Position numbers and translations under genes: made by a program. This document shows positions 1 to 5,621 of a stretch of DNA of 8,378 bases, piece by piece (the stretch's first letter is position 1; each line of letters begins with the position of its first letter). The notes under the pieces were generated by a model. That model did not search any database and had not been told where the DNA came from. It worked only from the letters and a program-made list of their open reading frames with translations. The stretch is from NCBI GenBank assembly GCA_017532485.1, contig JAFXJE010000100.1, positions 1-8,378 on the forward strand, given 5' to 3'. The stretch comes from Peptococcaceae bacterium (lineage in GTDB: Bacteria; Bacillota; Peptococcia; Peptococcales; Peptococcaceae).

Positions 1-1130
1 GAAATACAACTCAAATGATTATTCAAATCATGACGGAAACAGCGTTGTTGCTCAATTATCTCCAACAACTGTTGATTTTCTTCTACCAAAGTTATAATGT
101 ACTGCTGTTGTTCATCTACATTATGGAAAAGTGTTTGTTGTTCTGGCTTTTCCACAGCAAAATGATTAAAACCTCTGCTCTTGGCAGCTATCCAATTTCC
201 CTCATGCAAAAAATGGACACCCTCACCAGGACAAACTGTTCCCACGAAATGCAAAGGTTTTCCCATCTTTTGTTCATATTCTTCGGCTAGCAGTAATGCA
301 TTTTCAGCAGCCACCGTACCCACTAACTGATAATCTTCACCACCAGTTAATGCATATTCCAAACTTGCTCCTGGATAAATAGGTACTTTATCTTCTTCCA
401 AGACAATAGCTACACAGCTTGCTTCTGCAATTTCAAAACATTCTGACAACAAACCATCGCTAATATCATTCAAAGCATGAAAATCGTCTTGAAAAATTTC
501 ATTAAGCATCAGTACTTCACGACAGCAAGGTTCAGGATGAAAATGTTGTTCAAGCACACCGGCTCTTTCCACAGCATTAGCCAAATAAGATGTATGTAGA
601 ACACACTCCAAACCAGCTCTGCTCCCACCTAAAGGTGCAGTTACAAAAACCAAATCACCTGGTTTAGCATCACATCTACGATGCAAATTTTCTTTTTTTA
701 CCATGCCCATAGCCGTTACATTAATTGTCAAACCACTCTGCGAAGAAGTTGTATCTCCACCGATTAAATTCACTTGATATTTTGCACAAATTTCTGCTAC
801 TCCATCATAAAATCCCTGCCATTCAGCTAAAGGATAATCTTGTGGTAAGGCTATAGAAATCAATATGTTCGTCGGTATTCCACCCATAGCTGCAATGTCA
901 CTCAAACTGGCAGCTACTGACTTATATCCTAATTGTTGAGGTGAGATTGCATCTCGCAGAAAATGTACTCCCTCCGTCAACAAATCACAGCTAATCACTT
1001 GAACATATTCGTCATTAAAGGGCATTACTGCACAATCATCACCAATTGCCAAACTTACATATTCTGGTCGCTGAAGAGGAATATCTATTTTTTTGATTAA
1101 GCTAAATTCATCATATTCTTTCAAACTCAT
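1..1130 (-). CDS. thiL: Thiamine-monophosphate kinase ThiL with a Spo0B-type histidine-kinase-like C-terminal extension (partial, runs off left edge)
   Basis: ThiL phosphorylates thiamine monophosphate to thiamine diphosphate with ATP, in the cytoplasm. The 376 complete codons visible hold a whole ThiL domain (about residues 1-324): IGDDCAV near the N-terminus, CDLLTEGVHF, SLSDIAAMGG, IGGDTT, NDISDGL, TGGEDYQLV, and a closing FNHF that matches the usual GYDHF end. Most ThiL proteins stop there. This frame continues through a Gln/Glu-rich helical stretch (about 331-362) into C-F-RHDLNNHL-SCIS at 364-377, resembling the histidine box of Spo0B (RHDWMNKL). His367 would be the phosphorylated residue. 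The rest lies outside the window. The gene follows ybaK by 16 bases. GGAGG sits only one base from ATG 1130 but seven from an in-frame TTG at 1124, which may be the true start. The ThiL identity is firm; the kinase-like reading of the extension is an inference from a short motif. Confidence 0.9.
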   Translation of the reverse strand, partial: MSLKEYDEFSLIKKIDIPLQRPEYVSLAIGDDCAVMPFNDEYVQVISCDLLTEGVHFLRDAISPQQLGYKSVAASLSDIAAMGGIPTNILISIALPQDYPLAEWQGFYDGVAEICAKYQVNLIGGDTTSSQSGLTINVTAMGMVKKENLHRRCDAKPGDLVFVTAPLGGSRAGLECVLHTSYLANAVERAGVLEQHFHPEPCCREVLMLNEIFQDDFHALNDISDGLLSECFEIAEASCVAIVLEEDKVPIYPGASLEYALTGGEDYQLVGTVAAENALLLAEEYEQKMGKPLHFVGTVCPGEGVHFLHEGNWIAAKSRGFNHFAVEKPEQQTLFHNVDEQQQYIITLVEENQQLLEIIEQQRCFRHDLNNHLSCI

Positions 1131-1146
1131 TCCTCCTTCTTTCAGC

Positions 1147-1626
1147 TTATTCAGTAATCTCGCCCACAGTACAAGAAATAGACTGCAATAAATCCTGTGG
1201 TTTCAAATAAAGCTGCAAACCACGCTGTCCAGCACTAACAATAATTTTCTCTTTTGTCAACATACTTTCATCAACAAAAGTCGGATATTCCTTTTTCATT
1301 CCCAAAGGTGAAACTCCACCTCTGATATAGCCGGTCAAACCAAGAATATCCTTCATCGGAACCATTTCTACTTTTTTATTCTTGCTCAAAGCAGCTAATT
1401 TTTTCAAATTGATTTCCTTGTCACCTGCTACACAAGCAACAAGAATACCTGTTTTATCCCCACGCAGCACCAAAGTTTTAAAAGCTTGTTCCAAAGGAAT
1501 GTTCAATAATTCAGCTACATGCTCTGCCCCTAAATTTTGCTCATCCACTTCATAACTTAATAGCTCGTAAGCAATCCCTTTTTTTTCCAAAATTCTAGCT
1601 GCATTAGTTTTTGTCGTCTTTGCCAT
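1147..1626 (-). CDS. ybaK: YbaK/EbsC family Cys-tRNA(Pro) deacylase
   Basis: This trans-editing enzyme hydrolyses cysteine wrongly attached to tRNA-Pro by prolyl-tRNA synthetase. The 159-aa protein is full length for the YbaK family (about 155-160 aa). It starts with the usual TKTNAARILEKKGI helix. Lys50 in QAFKTLVLRGD aligns with the conserved active-site lysine of the family, and GGVSPLGMKKEYPTFVDE (about 104-121) is the family's substrate-pocket signature. A YbaK homologue can also act on related misacylated tRNAs, so the exact substrate is not certain. The gene starts with ATG inside the last codons of the preceding 137-aa gene (23-base overlap) and has only a weak GGTGG upstream, which suggests translational coupling. 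The ThiL gene follows 16 bases later, so all are probably on one transcript. Confidence 0.93.
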   Translation of the reverse strand: MAKTTKTNAARILEKKGIAYELLSYEVDEQNLGAEHVAELLNIPLEQAFKTLVLRGDKTGILVACVAGDKEINLKKLAALSKNKKVEMVPMKDILGLTGYIRGGVSPLGMKKEYPTFVDESMLTKEKIIVSAGQRGLQLYLKPQDLLQSISCTVGEITE

Positions 1627-2008
1627 TTAAAGCCACCACCATCAATAACAATACAGTTCTTACTTTTTCACCACTTGGACCACGATTTTCAATCACCCCA
1701 TCTGCTCCAATCCAGACACGATTTTCCTCCTCGCCCTCCAAAAAAGTCATCGCAAAGCCATCTAAATTCATTTTCCCGTATAATTCCTCTGCTTCGCTTA
1801 ACTTAATATATTCCATCGTCCCATTTTCATAATAGGCTGTTAAATATTTGCGAAAAGTTAACGGTAAATCCTGTGGCTCGACTTGAAAATCACTTACAAC
1901 TTTCGCCAAAAAGATTAACTGTTCTTTACTTAAAACAGCCCCTTCTTGTCCGTTTTCTTCTTCCAACTCATATTTATTTCCATCTTTAACCAATTTATAA
2001 AATTCCAT
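1604..2008 (-). CDS. Conserved-looking hypothetical protein in the aroK-ybaK operon
   Basis: I do not recognise this protein. It is acidic, has no signal peptide and no clear membrane helix, although a short hydrophobic run (VLLLMVVAL) lies near the C-terminus just before a charged GKDDKN tail. Several short charged and hydrophobic stretches suggest a small soluble mixed alpha/beta fold. The ATG at 2008 gives 134 aa. A GTG three codons upstream (2017) gives 137 aa. Neither has a good ribosome binding site, and both start inside the end of the shikimate kinase gene. The 3' end overlaps ybaK by 23 bases. Overlaps at both ends and the absence of any gap support a real translated gene expressed with its neighbours. 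No function is proposed. Confidence 0.72.
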   Translation of the reverse strand: MEFYKLVKDGNKYELEEENGQEGAVLSKEQLIFLAKVVSDFQVEPQDLPLTFRKYLTAYYENGTMEYIKLSEAEELYGKMNLDGFAMTFLEGEEENRVWIGADGVIENRGPSGEKVRTVLLLMVVALNGKDDKN

Positions 2009-2519
2009 CAACTTCACGCTCGCAATAGTTCAAAATTAAATCCACTACTTCTTCTAAGGATTTATCCGAAGTGTCAACTACAAAATCTGCCTGACAAAGC
2101 ATCATTTCTCTGTCTGGTATTTGTCTAGCAATATCTTCATTGATACATTCTTTACGCAAAAAAGGCCGATTATTACGTCGCAAAACTCTTTCCCGAATAA
2201 CTTCGTTCCTCGCCGTCAAACAAATTATTTTACCTGATTGTCGCAAAAGGGCCAGCCATTCCTCATCCACCACAAAAGTACCACCGGCAGCAATTACAGC
2301 TTGCTCCTTCTGCAATAATTTATTTAAAACTAATTTTTCTTCGGATTGAAAGCGTATTTTGCCATATTTTTGGCACAATCGCATCAAGGACATTCCTGTT
2401 ACTTTTTCCATCTCCAAGTCTGCATCATAAAACGGTCTTTTCAATATTCCCGCCAAACGACGCCCAATGGCAGATTTACCTGTCCCCATAAAGCCGACCA
2501 AAATAATATTATCGCTCAA
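1995..2519 (-). CDS. aroK: Shikimate kinase family protein with altered substrate-binding residues
   Basis: Shikimate kinase phosphorylates shikimate at the 3-hydroxyl in the chorismate pathway. The 174-aa protein has family length. It shows a Walker A GFMGTGKS (residues 9-16), the DAD motif (Asp32 and Asp34, for Mg and shikimate), a lid RRNNRPFL (about 114-121) and an arginine at 137 near the position of the C-terminal substrate-binding Arg. Numbering matches the Mycobacterium tuberculosis enzyme through this part, and two positions differ. The FRxxE motif reads FQSEE, so the shikimate-contacting Arg58 is Gln. The GGG loop at 79-81 reads GGT. It may therefore be a paralogue acting on something else, or a diverged AroK. 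The start is TTG at 2519, chosen because AGGGGG lies eight or so bases upstream. No other aro gene is visible. It is first in a tight run with the 137-aa gene, ybaK and thiL. Confidence 0.85.
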   Translation of the reverse strand: MSDNIILVGFMGTGKSAIGRRLAGILKRPFYDADLEMEKVTGMSLMRLCQKYGKIRFQSEEKLVLNKLLQKEQAVIAAGGTFVVDEEWLALLRQSGKIICLTARNEVIRERVLRRNNRPFLRKECINEDIARQIPDREMMLCQADFVVDTSDKSLEEVVDLILNYCEREVDGIL

Positions 2520-2539
2520 TGGTTGTACCCCCTAACAAT

Positions 2540-2570
2540 AAAGGTCGGGACAAAATAAGTCCCGACCTTT
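2540..2570 (-). terminator. Strong hairpin between the cupin gene and aroK (terminator, possibly attenuator)
   Basis: A perfect 12-bp stem (2540-2551 with 2559-2570) and a 7-base loop sit 41 bases after the cupin stop. Read leftward it ends in TTTATTGTT, a fair U-rich tail. It also lies only 20 bases before the aroK start, with no obvious promoter between, so it probably both ends the cupin transcript and sets how much reads into aroK. A segment at 2577-2585 (TTTTGTCCC on +) can pair instead with 2547-2555, giving a competing 9-bp structure. Confidence 0.75.
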
Positions 2571-2611
2571 GCTTTCTTTTGTCCCTGCATTTTCTTTATT
2601 TTAACTACTAT

Positions 2612-2959
2612 TTAAAATTCACCCTGTTTAGGTACAATACAGATAAAAGATAATTCCTCACTGCCAACATTAGTAAAGCTGTGTTCTGCACCAGATGGCA
2701 CATAAGCGCAAGCTCCTTTTCCAATTTCATGCTCTTGACCATCAATCATCAAAACGCCTTTCCCATCAATAACATAATTAATATGCGGCCAATCATGTGC
2801 ATGTTTTGGTGTATTTCCACCTGCCTCCACAGTCATAATTCGCATAACATAATCTTCCCAGCCTTCCTCTGGGCCAATCGCAACTTGCTTTACTGCATTT
2901 TTCGCACCGGAAGGTGTCATATCAACTTTAGGCATTTCATTTAAATAACGAACTGGCAT
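2612..2959 (-). CDS. Single-domain cupin protein
   Basis: This is a small single-domain beta-barrel protein of about 115 aa. Cupin motif 1 is GGNTPKHAHDWPHINYVIDG (residues 47-66), and motif 2 is GKGACAYVPSGAEHSFTN (about 80-97). The likely metal ligands are His53, His55, His59 and His93. His59 stands where many cupins have Glu, giving an all-histidine site as seen in some dioxygenase-like and unassigned cupins. It probably binds a divalent metal, but substrate and reaction cannot be told from sequence. ATG at 2959 is chosen because GAGGTG (2967-2972) is spaced correctly for it. A longer GTG start at 2968 would overlap that site. The gene has its own extended -10 promoter and a strong terminator, so it looks monocistronic although it lies directly after spo0A. 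Confidence 0.88.
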   Translation of the reverse strand: MPVRYLNEMPKVDMTPSGAKNAVKQVAIGPEEGWEDYVMRIMTVEAGGNTPKHAHDWPHINYVIDGKGVLMIDGQEHEIGKGACAYVPSGAEHSFTNVGSEELSFICIVPKQGEF

Positions 2960-2988
2960 TTGCATCACCTCATAAAAAATTTGCTTAT

Positions 2989-2997
2989 ATTATATCA
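2989..2997 (-). promoter_or_regulatory. Extended -10 promoter for the cupin gene
   Basis: On the minus strand the sequence reads TGATATAAT, a perfect extended -10 element. The -35 region is poor (TTTATC at 17-bp spacing), as is common when TGn is present. Transcription would start near 2982, leaving a leader of about 23 bases before the cupin ATG. Confidence 0.6.
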
Positions 2998-3026
2998 ATT
3001 TTTATAAGGAAGATAAATAGCTATAA

Positions 3027-3812
3027 TTAATAATTTAAGCGAATTCTGTCTGAAACCATCGCAATAAATTCTGAATTTGTTGGTTTCCCTTTTTGCAAAT
3101 TGATCGTGTAGCCAAAAAATTCTGTCATTAAATCTATATTTCCCCTGCTCCAAGCCAATTCAATCGCATGTCGAATAGCTCTTTCCACTCTGCTTGGCGT
3201 AGTATCATATTTGTCGGCAATTTTCGGATACAATTCTTTAGTTATCGCCCCTAAAAGATTTATATCTTCAAAAATAAACATAATAGCATCACGCAGATAT
3301 TGATAACCTTTTACATGAGCTGGTACACCCATATTATGCAAAAGTGAGGCTACATCTACTTCTGTTGGAGCATGATTAGACATATTTTTATTCCTACTCA
3401 ATGCTTGCACACTATAACGCGAAGGTTTTTCTGCAACACCAGTTTGAACTTGACCACTAATTTCTTTAATTCTTTCGTAAACACCTTCAAGCTCGAAAGG
3501 CTTCACTAAATAATCCTCCACGCCTTTTTGCATTGCCCGTTGAACCATGCTGTCATTAGCAAAAGCAGTCAACATAATAACTTTTGGTCTGTGCTCAAAA
3601 TTTTGAATTTTATCTAAAACACCCAGCCCATCTAGTTTAGGCATAATCATATCTAATATAACGACATCAGGAGTAGTTTCTTCAATTTTCTTAAGACATT
3701 CCCAACCGTCATTGGCTGTCCCAACAATTTCAATTTCGGGCTTTTTTTGCAAAAACTCGCTTAAAATTCCTGAAAACTGTTGATTATCATCAACTAATAA
3801 TACTTTACACAT
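3027..3812 (-). CDS. spo0A: Sporulation master response regulator Spo0A
   Basis: Spo0A is the DNA-binding regulator that, when phosphorylated, starts sporulation and other stationary-phase programmes. The 261-aa length is normal. The receiver domain (about 1-120) has the acidic pair Asp8/Asp9, the phosphoacceptor Asp54 in ILDMIMP, Thr82 and Lys104 in LVKPF. After a variable linker, the effector domain (about 150-261) has MGVPAHVKGYQYLRDAI and the recognition region TTPSRVERAIRHAIELAWSRG, both typical of Spo0A. The ATG is preceded by GGAGGA at 3821-3826 with an 8-base spacer. In Bacillus and many clostridia spoIVB lies just upstream of spo0A. Here a degenerate M23 protein takes that place, separated by a terminator and a separate promoter. 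Nothing suggests decay: all key receiver residues are present. Whether the organism really sporulates cannot be told from this window. Confidence 0.98.
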   Translation of the reverse strand: MCKVLLVDDNQQFSGILSEFLQKKPEIEIVGTANDGWECLKKIEETTPDVVILDMIMPKLDGLGVLDKIQNFEHRPKVIMLTAFANDSMVQRAMQKGVEDYLVKPFELEGVYERIKEISGQVQTGVAEKPSRYSVQALSRNKNMSNHAPTEVDVASLLHNMGVPAHVKGYQYLRDAIMFIFEDINLLGAITKELYPKIADKYDTTPSRVERAIRHAIELAWSRGNIDLMTEFFGYTINLQKGKPTNSEFIAMVSDRIRLNY

Positions 3813-3942
3813 ATCATCTTTCCTCCATTTTCTTCTTTACTCTTTTGATTTTGGATAAAGAATTGAATTTCCAGCATATTCTTTGTAAATTATTTGGTAA
3901 TGTATGAAATTAAATGAATTTATTCCTTTTCTTTCCAGTAAT

Positions 3943-3971
3943 ATCATAACTATTATTTACAAATTTTTCAA
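3943..3971 (-). promoter_or_regulatory. Sigma-A-like promoter for spo0A
   Basis: On the minus strand a TTGAAA -35 (3966-3971) and a TATGAT -10 (3943-3948) are separated by exactly 17 bp. The start point would be near 3936, giving a leader of about 124 bases before the spo0A ATG. The leader is AT-rich, and I see no convincing structure or Spo0A box in it. Confidence 0.65.
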
Positions 3972-4029
3972 GTGTTAATTTCAATTTTTTTCCTTTTTAA
4001 TTTTTCTAAAAATTTTGAAAAGCAACAAA

Positions 4030-4074
4030 AAAAGACAAGTAACCAAATTATTAGCAATCGATTACTTGTCTTTT
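4030..4074 (-). terminator. Rho-independent terminator after the SpoIVFA-like gene
   Basis: A perfect 13-bp stem (4030-4042 with 4062-4074) with a 19-base loop begins 7 bases after the stop codon of the M23-like gene. Read leftward the 3' arm ends in a run of seven T. It separates that gene from spo0A. Confidence 0.85.
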
Positions 4075-4080
4075 CCGACA

Positions 4081-4659
4081 TTAATGCATATTTTCAAATA
4101 ATTCTAAAGGGTCTATCGGCTCACCTAAATACTTAGCCGCAAAATAAAGTTGACCGTTAGTGTCAGATTTATTCGCTGTAATCCCGATAATATCCCCTTT
4201 TTTTACTATACCATCAGGTTTTATATAAACTTGACGACAATTTCCATAAGTTGTAATTAAACCATTATTATGTGCCAACATAATCTGATACTCATCATCT
4301 ATCCTTGCTAAAGAAATTACCGTACCATCATAAGCAGCACATATTTCCTCATCTACAGCCGTTTCAATTAAAATTCCTTCAGCAAACGGCTGACCAACTA
4401 CAGCCTCACTCCAACCATAATGACTGATTACTCGACCGGCAACAGGCACAGCTATTGTTTCTGTTATTTGTGAAAAATTACCGTTTACTTGCACCGCATC
4501 TTCCATTACAAAATTTGCATCTACCGTAAAACCATCTCGCAAAACTGCCTGACACTGCAAACCAAAATCCGAATCATTTTGAAAAACAGTTAAGATAAGA
4601 AAAAACATTCCTATTGTCCCAACTGTTTGCTGCAGTAGTTTCCACCCATAACCAGCCAT
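4081..4659 (-). CDS. Membrane-anchored degenerate M23/LytM protein, SpoIVFA/SpoIIQ-like
   Basis: One N-terminal membrane helix (about residues 12-26, around GTIGMFFLILTVF) is followed by an extracytoplasmic part. The C-terminal half has the M23 fold pattern: VAGRVISHYGW, then AAYDGTVI, then an IMLAHNNGLITTYGN strand pair, KKGDIIG, and LYFAAKYLGEPIDP. The zinc ligands are missing. The usual HxxxD reads as EGILIE, and the HLHFE position reads QLYFAA, so peptidase activity is unlikely. The YGN and YFA...IDP pattern resembles SpoIVFA, the anchor and inhibitor of the SpoIVFB protease. SpoIIQ is an alternative. No spoIVFB is in the window. ATG at 4659 is preferred (192 aa) because AGGTG at 4667-4671 is well spaced for it. 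A GTG at 4668 would overlap that site. The position beside spo0A supports a sporulation role, by inference. Confidence 0.75.
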   Translation of the reverse strand: MAGYGWKLLQQTVGTIGMFFLILTVFQNDSDFGLQCQAVLRDGFTVDANFVMEDAVQVNGNFSQITETIAVPVAGRVISHYGWSEAVVGQPFAEGILIETAVDEEICAAYDGTVISLARIDDEYQIMLAHNNGLITTYGNCRQVYIKPDGIVKKGDIIGITANKSDTNGQLYFAAKYLGEPIDPLELFENMH

Positions 4660-4672
4660 CTTCATCACCTCA

Positions 4673-4716
4673 TTTTCAAGATGTTCTACTTATTTATATC
4701 CAAAACATCTTGAAAA
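4673..4716 (-). other. 13-bp inverted repeat between plsC and the SpoIVFA-like gene
   Basis: The arms at 4673-4685 and 4704-4716 are perfect inverted copies with an 18-base spacer. The second arm (leftward) ends immediately before the GAGGTG ribosome binding site of the next gene, and no T run follows. It may be a weak terminator, a processing or stability element, or a structure affecting translation of the downstream gene. Confidence 0.6.
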
Positions 4717-4721
4717 TATTA

Positions 4722-5459
4722 CTATGCTTCTTGCCCTAATACTACAGCAATATCGTGACGAATTCTTTCTGCCAGCATCGTTGTATCATTACTTTGTACT
4801 TCTTCCACATCAATTTTATTTAATACCGTCAGACGAATAGTTTTAGGCTGAATTAAAAACTTATTACGATTTAAAACATCTACTGCCCCATCAATAACAA
4901 CTGGCACAATGGCTACTTTGCCTTTTTGAGCTGCCTTTAAACTACCAGGCTTAAATTCCAATAATTTACCATCAGTTGTTCTTGTTCCTTCCGGAAAGAT
5001 TGTCAATGATTGACCTGATTTTAAAATTTTAGCAGCATTAATAATAGCTTCCAACGCTTTTCTCGTTTCACCACGCGCAATTAATACTGAACCAGAAGAA
5101 ATGATCCATTGTTTGAAGAAAGGAATTTTCCCTAAATCATCTTTAGCCACAAAACCCATTGGTTTTGGAATACTATACATAATCGCTGGAATGTCAAAAT
5201 AACTTTGATGATTAGCTACAAATAAAACTGCTTCATCTTGTGGCACATTTTCTAAACCTGTCACTTCCACCTTAACATTAGATAAGGCAAAACAACCTTT
5301 GCCAAATTTCATATAATATTTATGCGCTTTGGCATAAGCTTCTTCTGCTGTCAATTTACCTGCTTCTTTCTTCTTTTGAATAGAAGCTAGCCAAGGCTTG
5401 GAAAAAACAACATTCAAAATGATATAAAGATAAGTCAATAATGTACGAATAATAGTCAA
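4722..5459 (-). CDS. plsC: 1-acyl-sn-glycerol-3-phosphate acyltransferase (PlsC family)
   Basis: PlsC adds the second acyl chain to lysophosphatidic acid, making phosphatidic acid at the inner face of the membrane. The 245-aa protein has normal length. It has an N-terminal hydrophobic helix (about 3-19), the catalytic NHQSYFD (His84 and Asp89, HX4D motif), the KIPFFKQWIISSGSVLIAR block (about 111-129) and the glycerophosphate-binding FPEGTR (155-160). A VPVVIDG stretch near 186-192 is the usual fourth block. The start is TTG at 5459, with AGGAGG six or so bases upstream and no better ATG nearby. It is the first gene of the leftward block, behind an extended -10 promoter, and is followed by the SpoIVFA-like gene after a 13-bp inverted repeat. 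The family call is firm; the acyl donor (acyl-ACP or acyl-CoA) is not visible. Confidence 0.93.
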   Translation of the reverse strand: MTIIRTLLTYLYIILNVVFSKPWLASIQKKKEAGKLTAEEAYAKAHKYYMKFGKGCFALSNVKVEVTGLENVPQDEAVLFVANHQSYFDIPAIMYSIPKPMGFVAKDDLGKIPFFKQWIISSGSVLIARGETRKALEAIINAAKILKSGQSLTIFPEGTRTTDGKLLEFKPGSLKAAQKGKVAIVPVVIDGAVDVLNRNKFLIQPKTIRLTVLNKIDVEEVQSNDTTMLAERIRHDIAVVLGQEA

Positions 5460-5508
5460 AATAAATCCTCCTTAATTATTACCTCTATTATTGTTGCCAG
5501 TGTTCTCC

Positions 5509-5537
5509 ATTCTAACACATCTCCTTCTAAAAGTCAT
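5509..5537 (-). promoter_or_regulatory. Promoter for plsC
   Basis: On the minus strand ATGACT (5532-5537) lies 17 bp from an extended -10 TGTTAGAAT (5509-5517). The start point would be near 5502, about 43 bases before the TTG start. The facing comM gene has only a weak candidate of its own in this gap: TTGCAA at 5557-5562 and TAATCT at 5580-5585, 17 bp apart. Confidence 0.6.
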
Positions 5538-5621
5538 CGGGCAAATTTTTTCTTTCTTGCAACATTTTCCAAAATATGTTAATCTTAAATAAATATTTGG
5601 TAAATATTGGAGGTTTTTGTT

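Noticed and set aside
15..290. A plus-strand reading frame at the left edge
   Set aside because: It is antisense to the well-supported ThiL fusion frame and has no ribosome binding site.
1131..1150. A TPP riboswitch before thiL
   Set aside because: Only 16 bases separate ybaK and thiL, and no THI-box motif is visible; the gene is simply inside an operon.
3169..3175. TGTCGAA, matching the Spo0A-binding box core
   Set aside because: It lies inside the spo0A coding region and is dictated by conserved codons for Ile-Arg-His in the recognition helix; no promoter is near it.
3966..4000. A possible sigma-H promoter (AGGAAAA, then CTTGAAA) upstream of spo0A
   Set aside because: The -10 part misses both the leading purine and final T of the usual RnnGAAT, and the region is A-rich enough to give this by chance. 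The sigma-A-like pair in the same place is far better.
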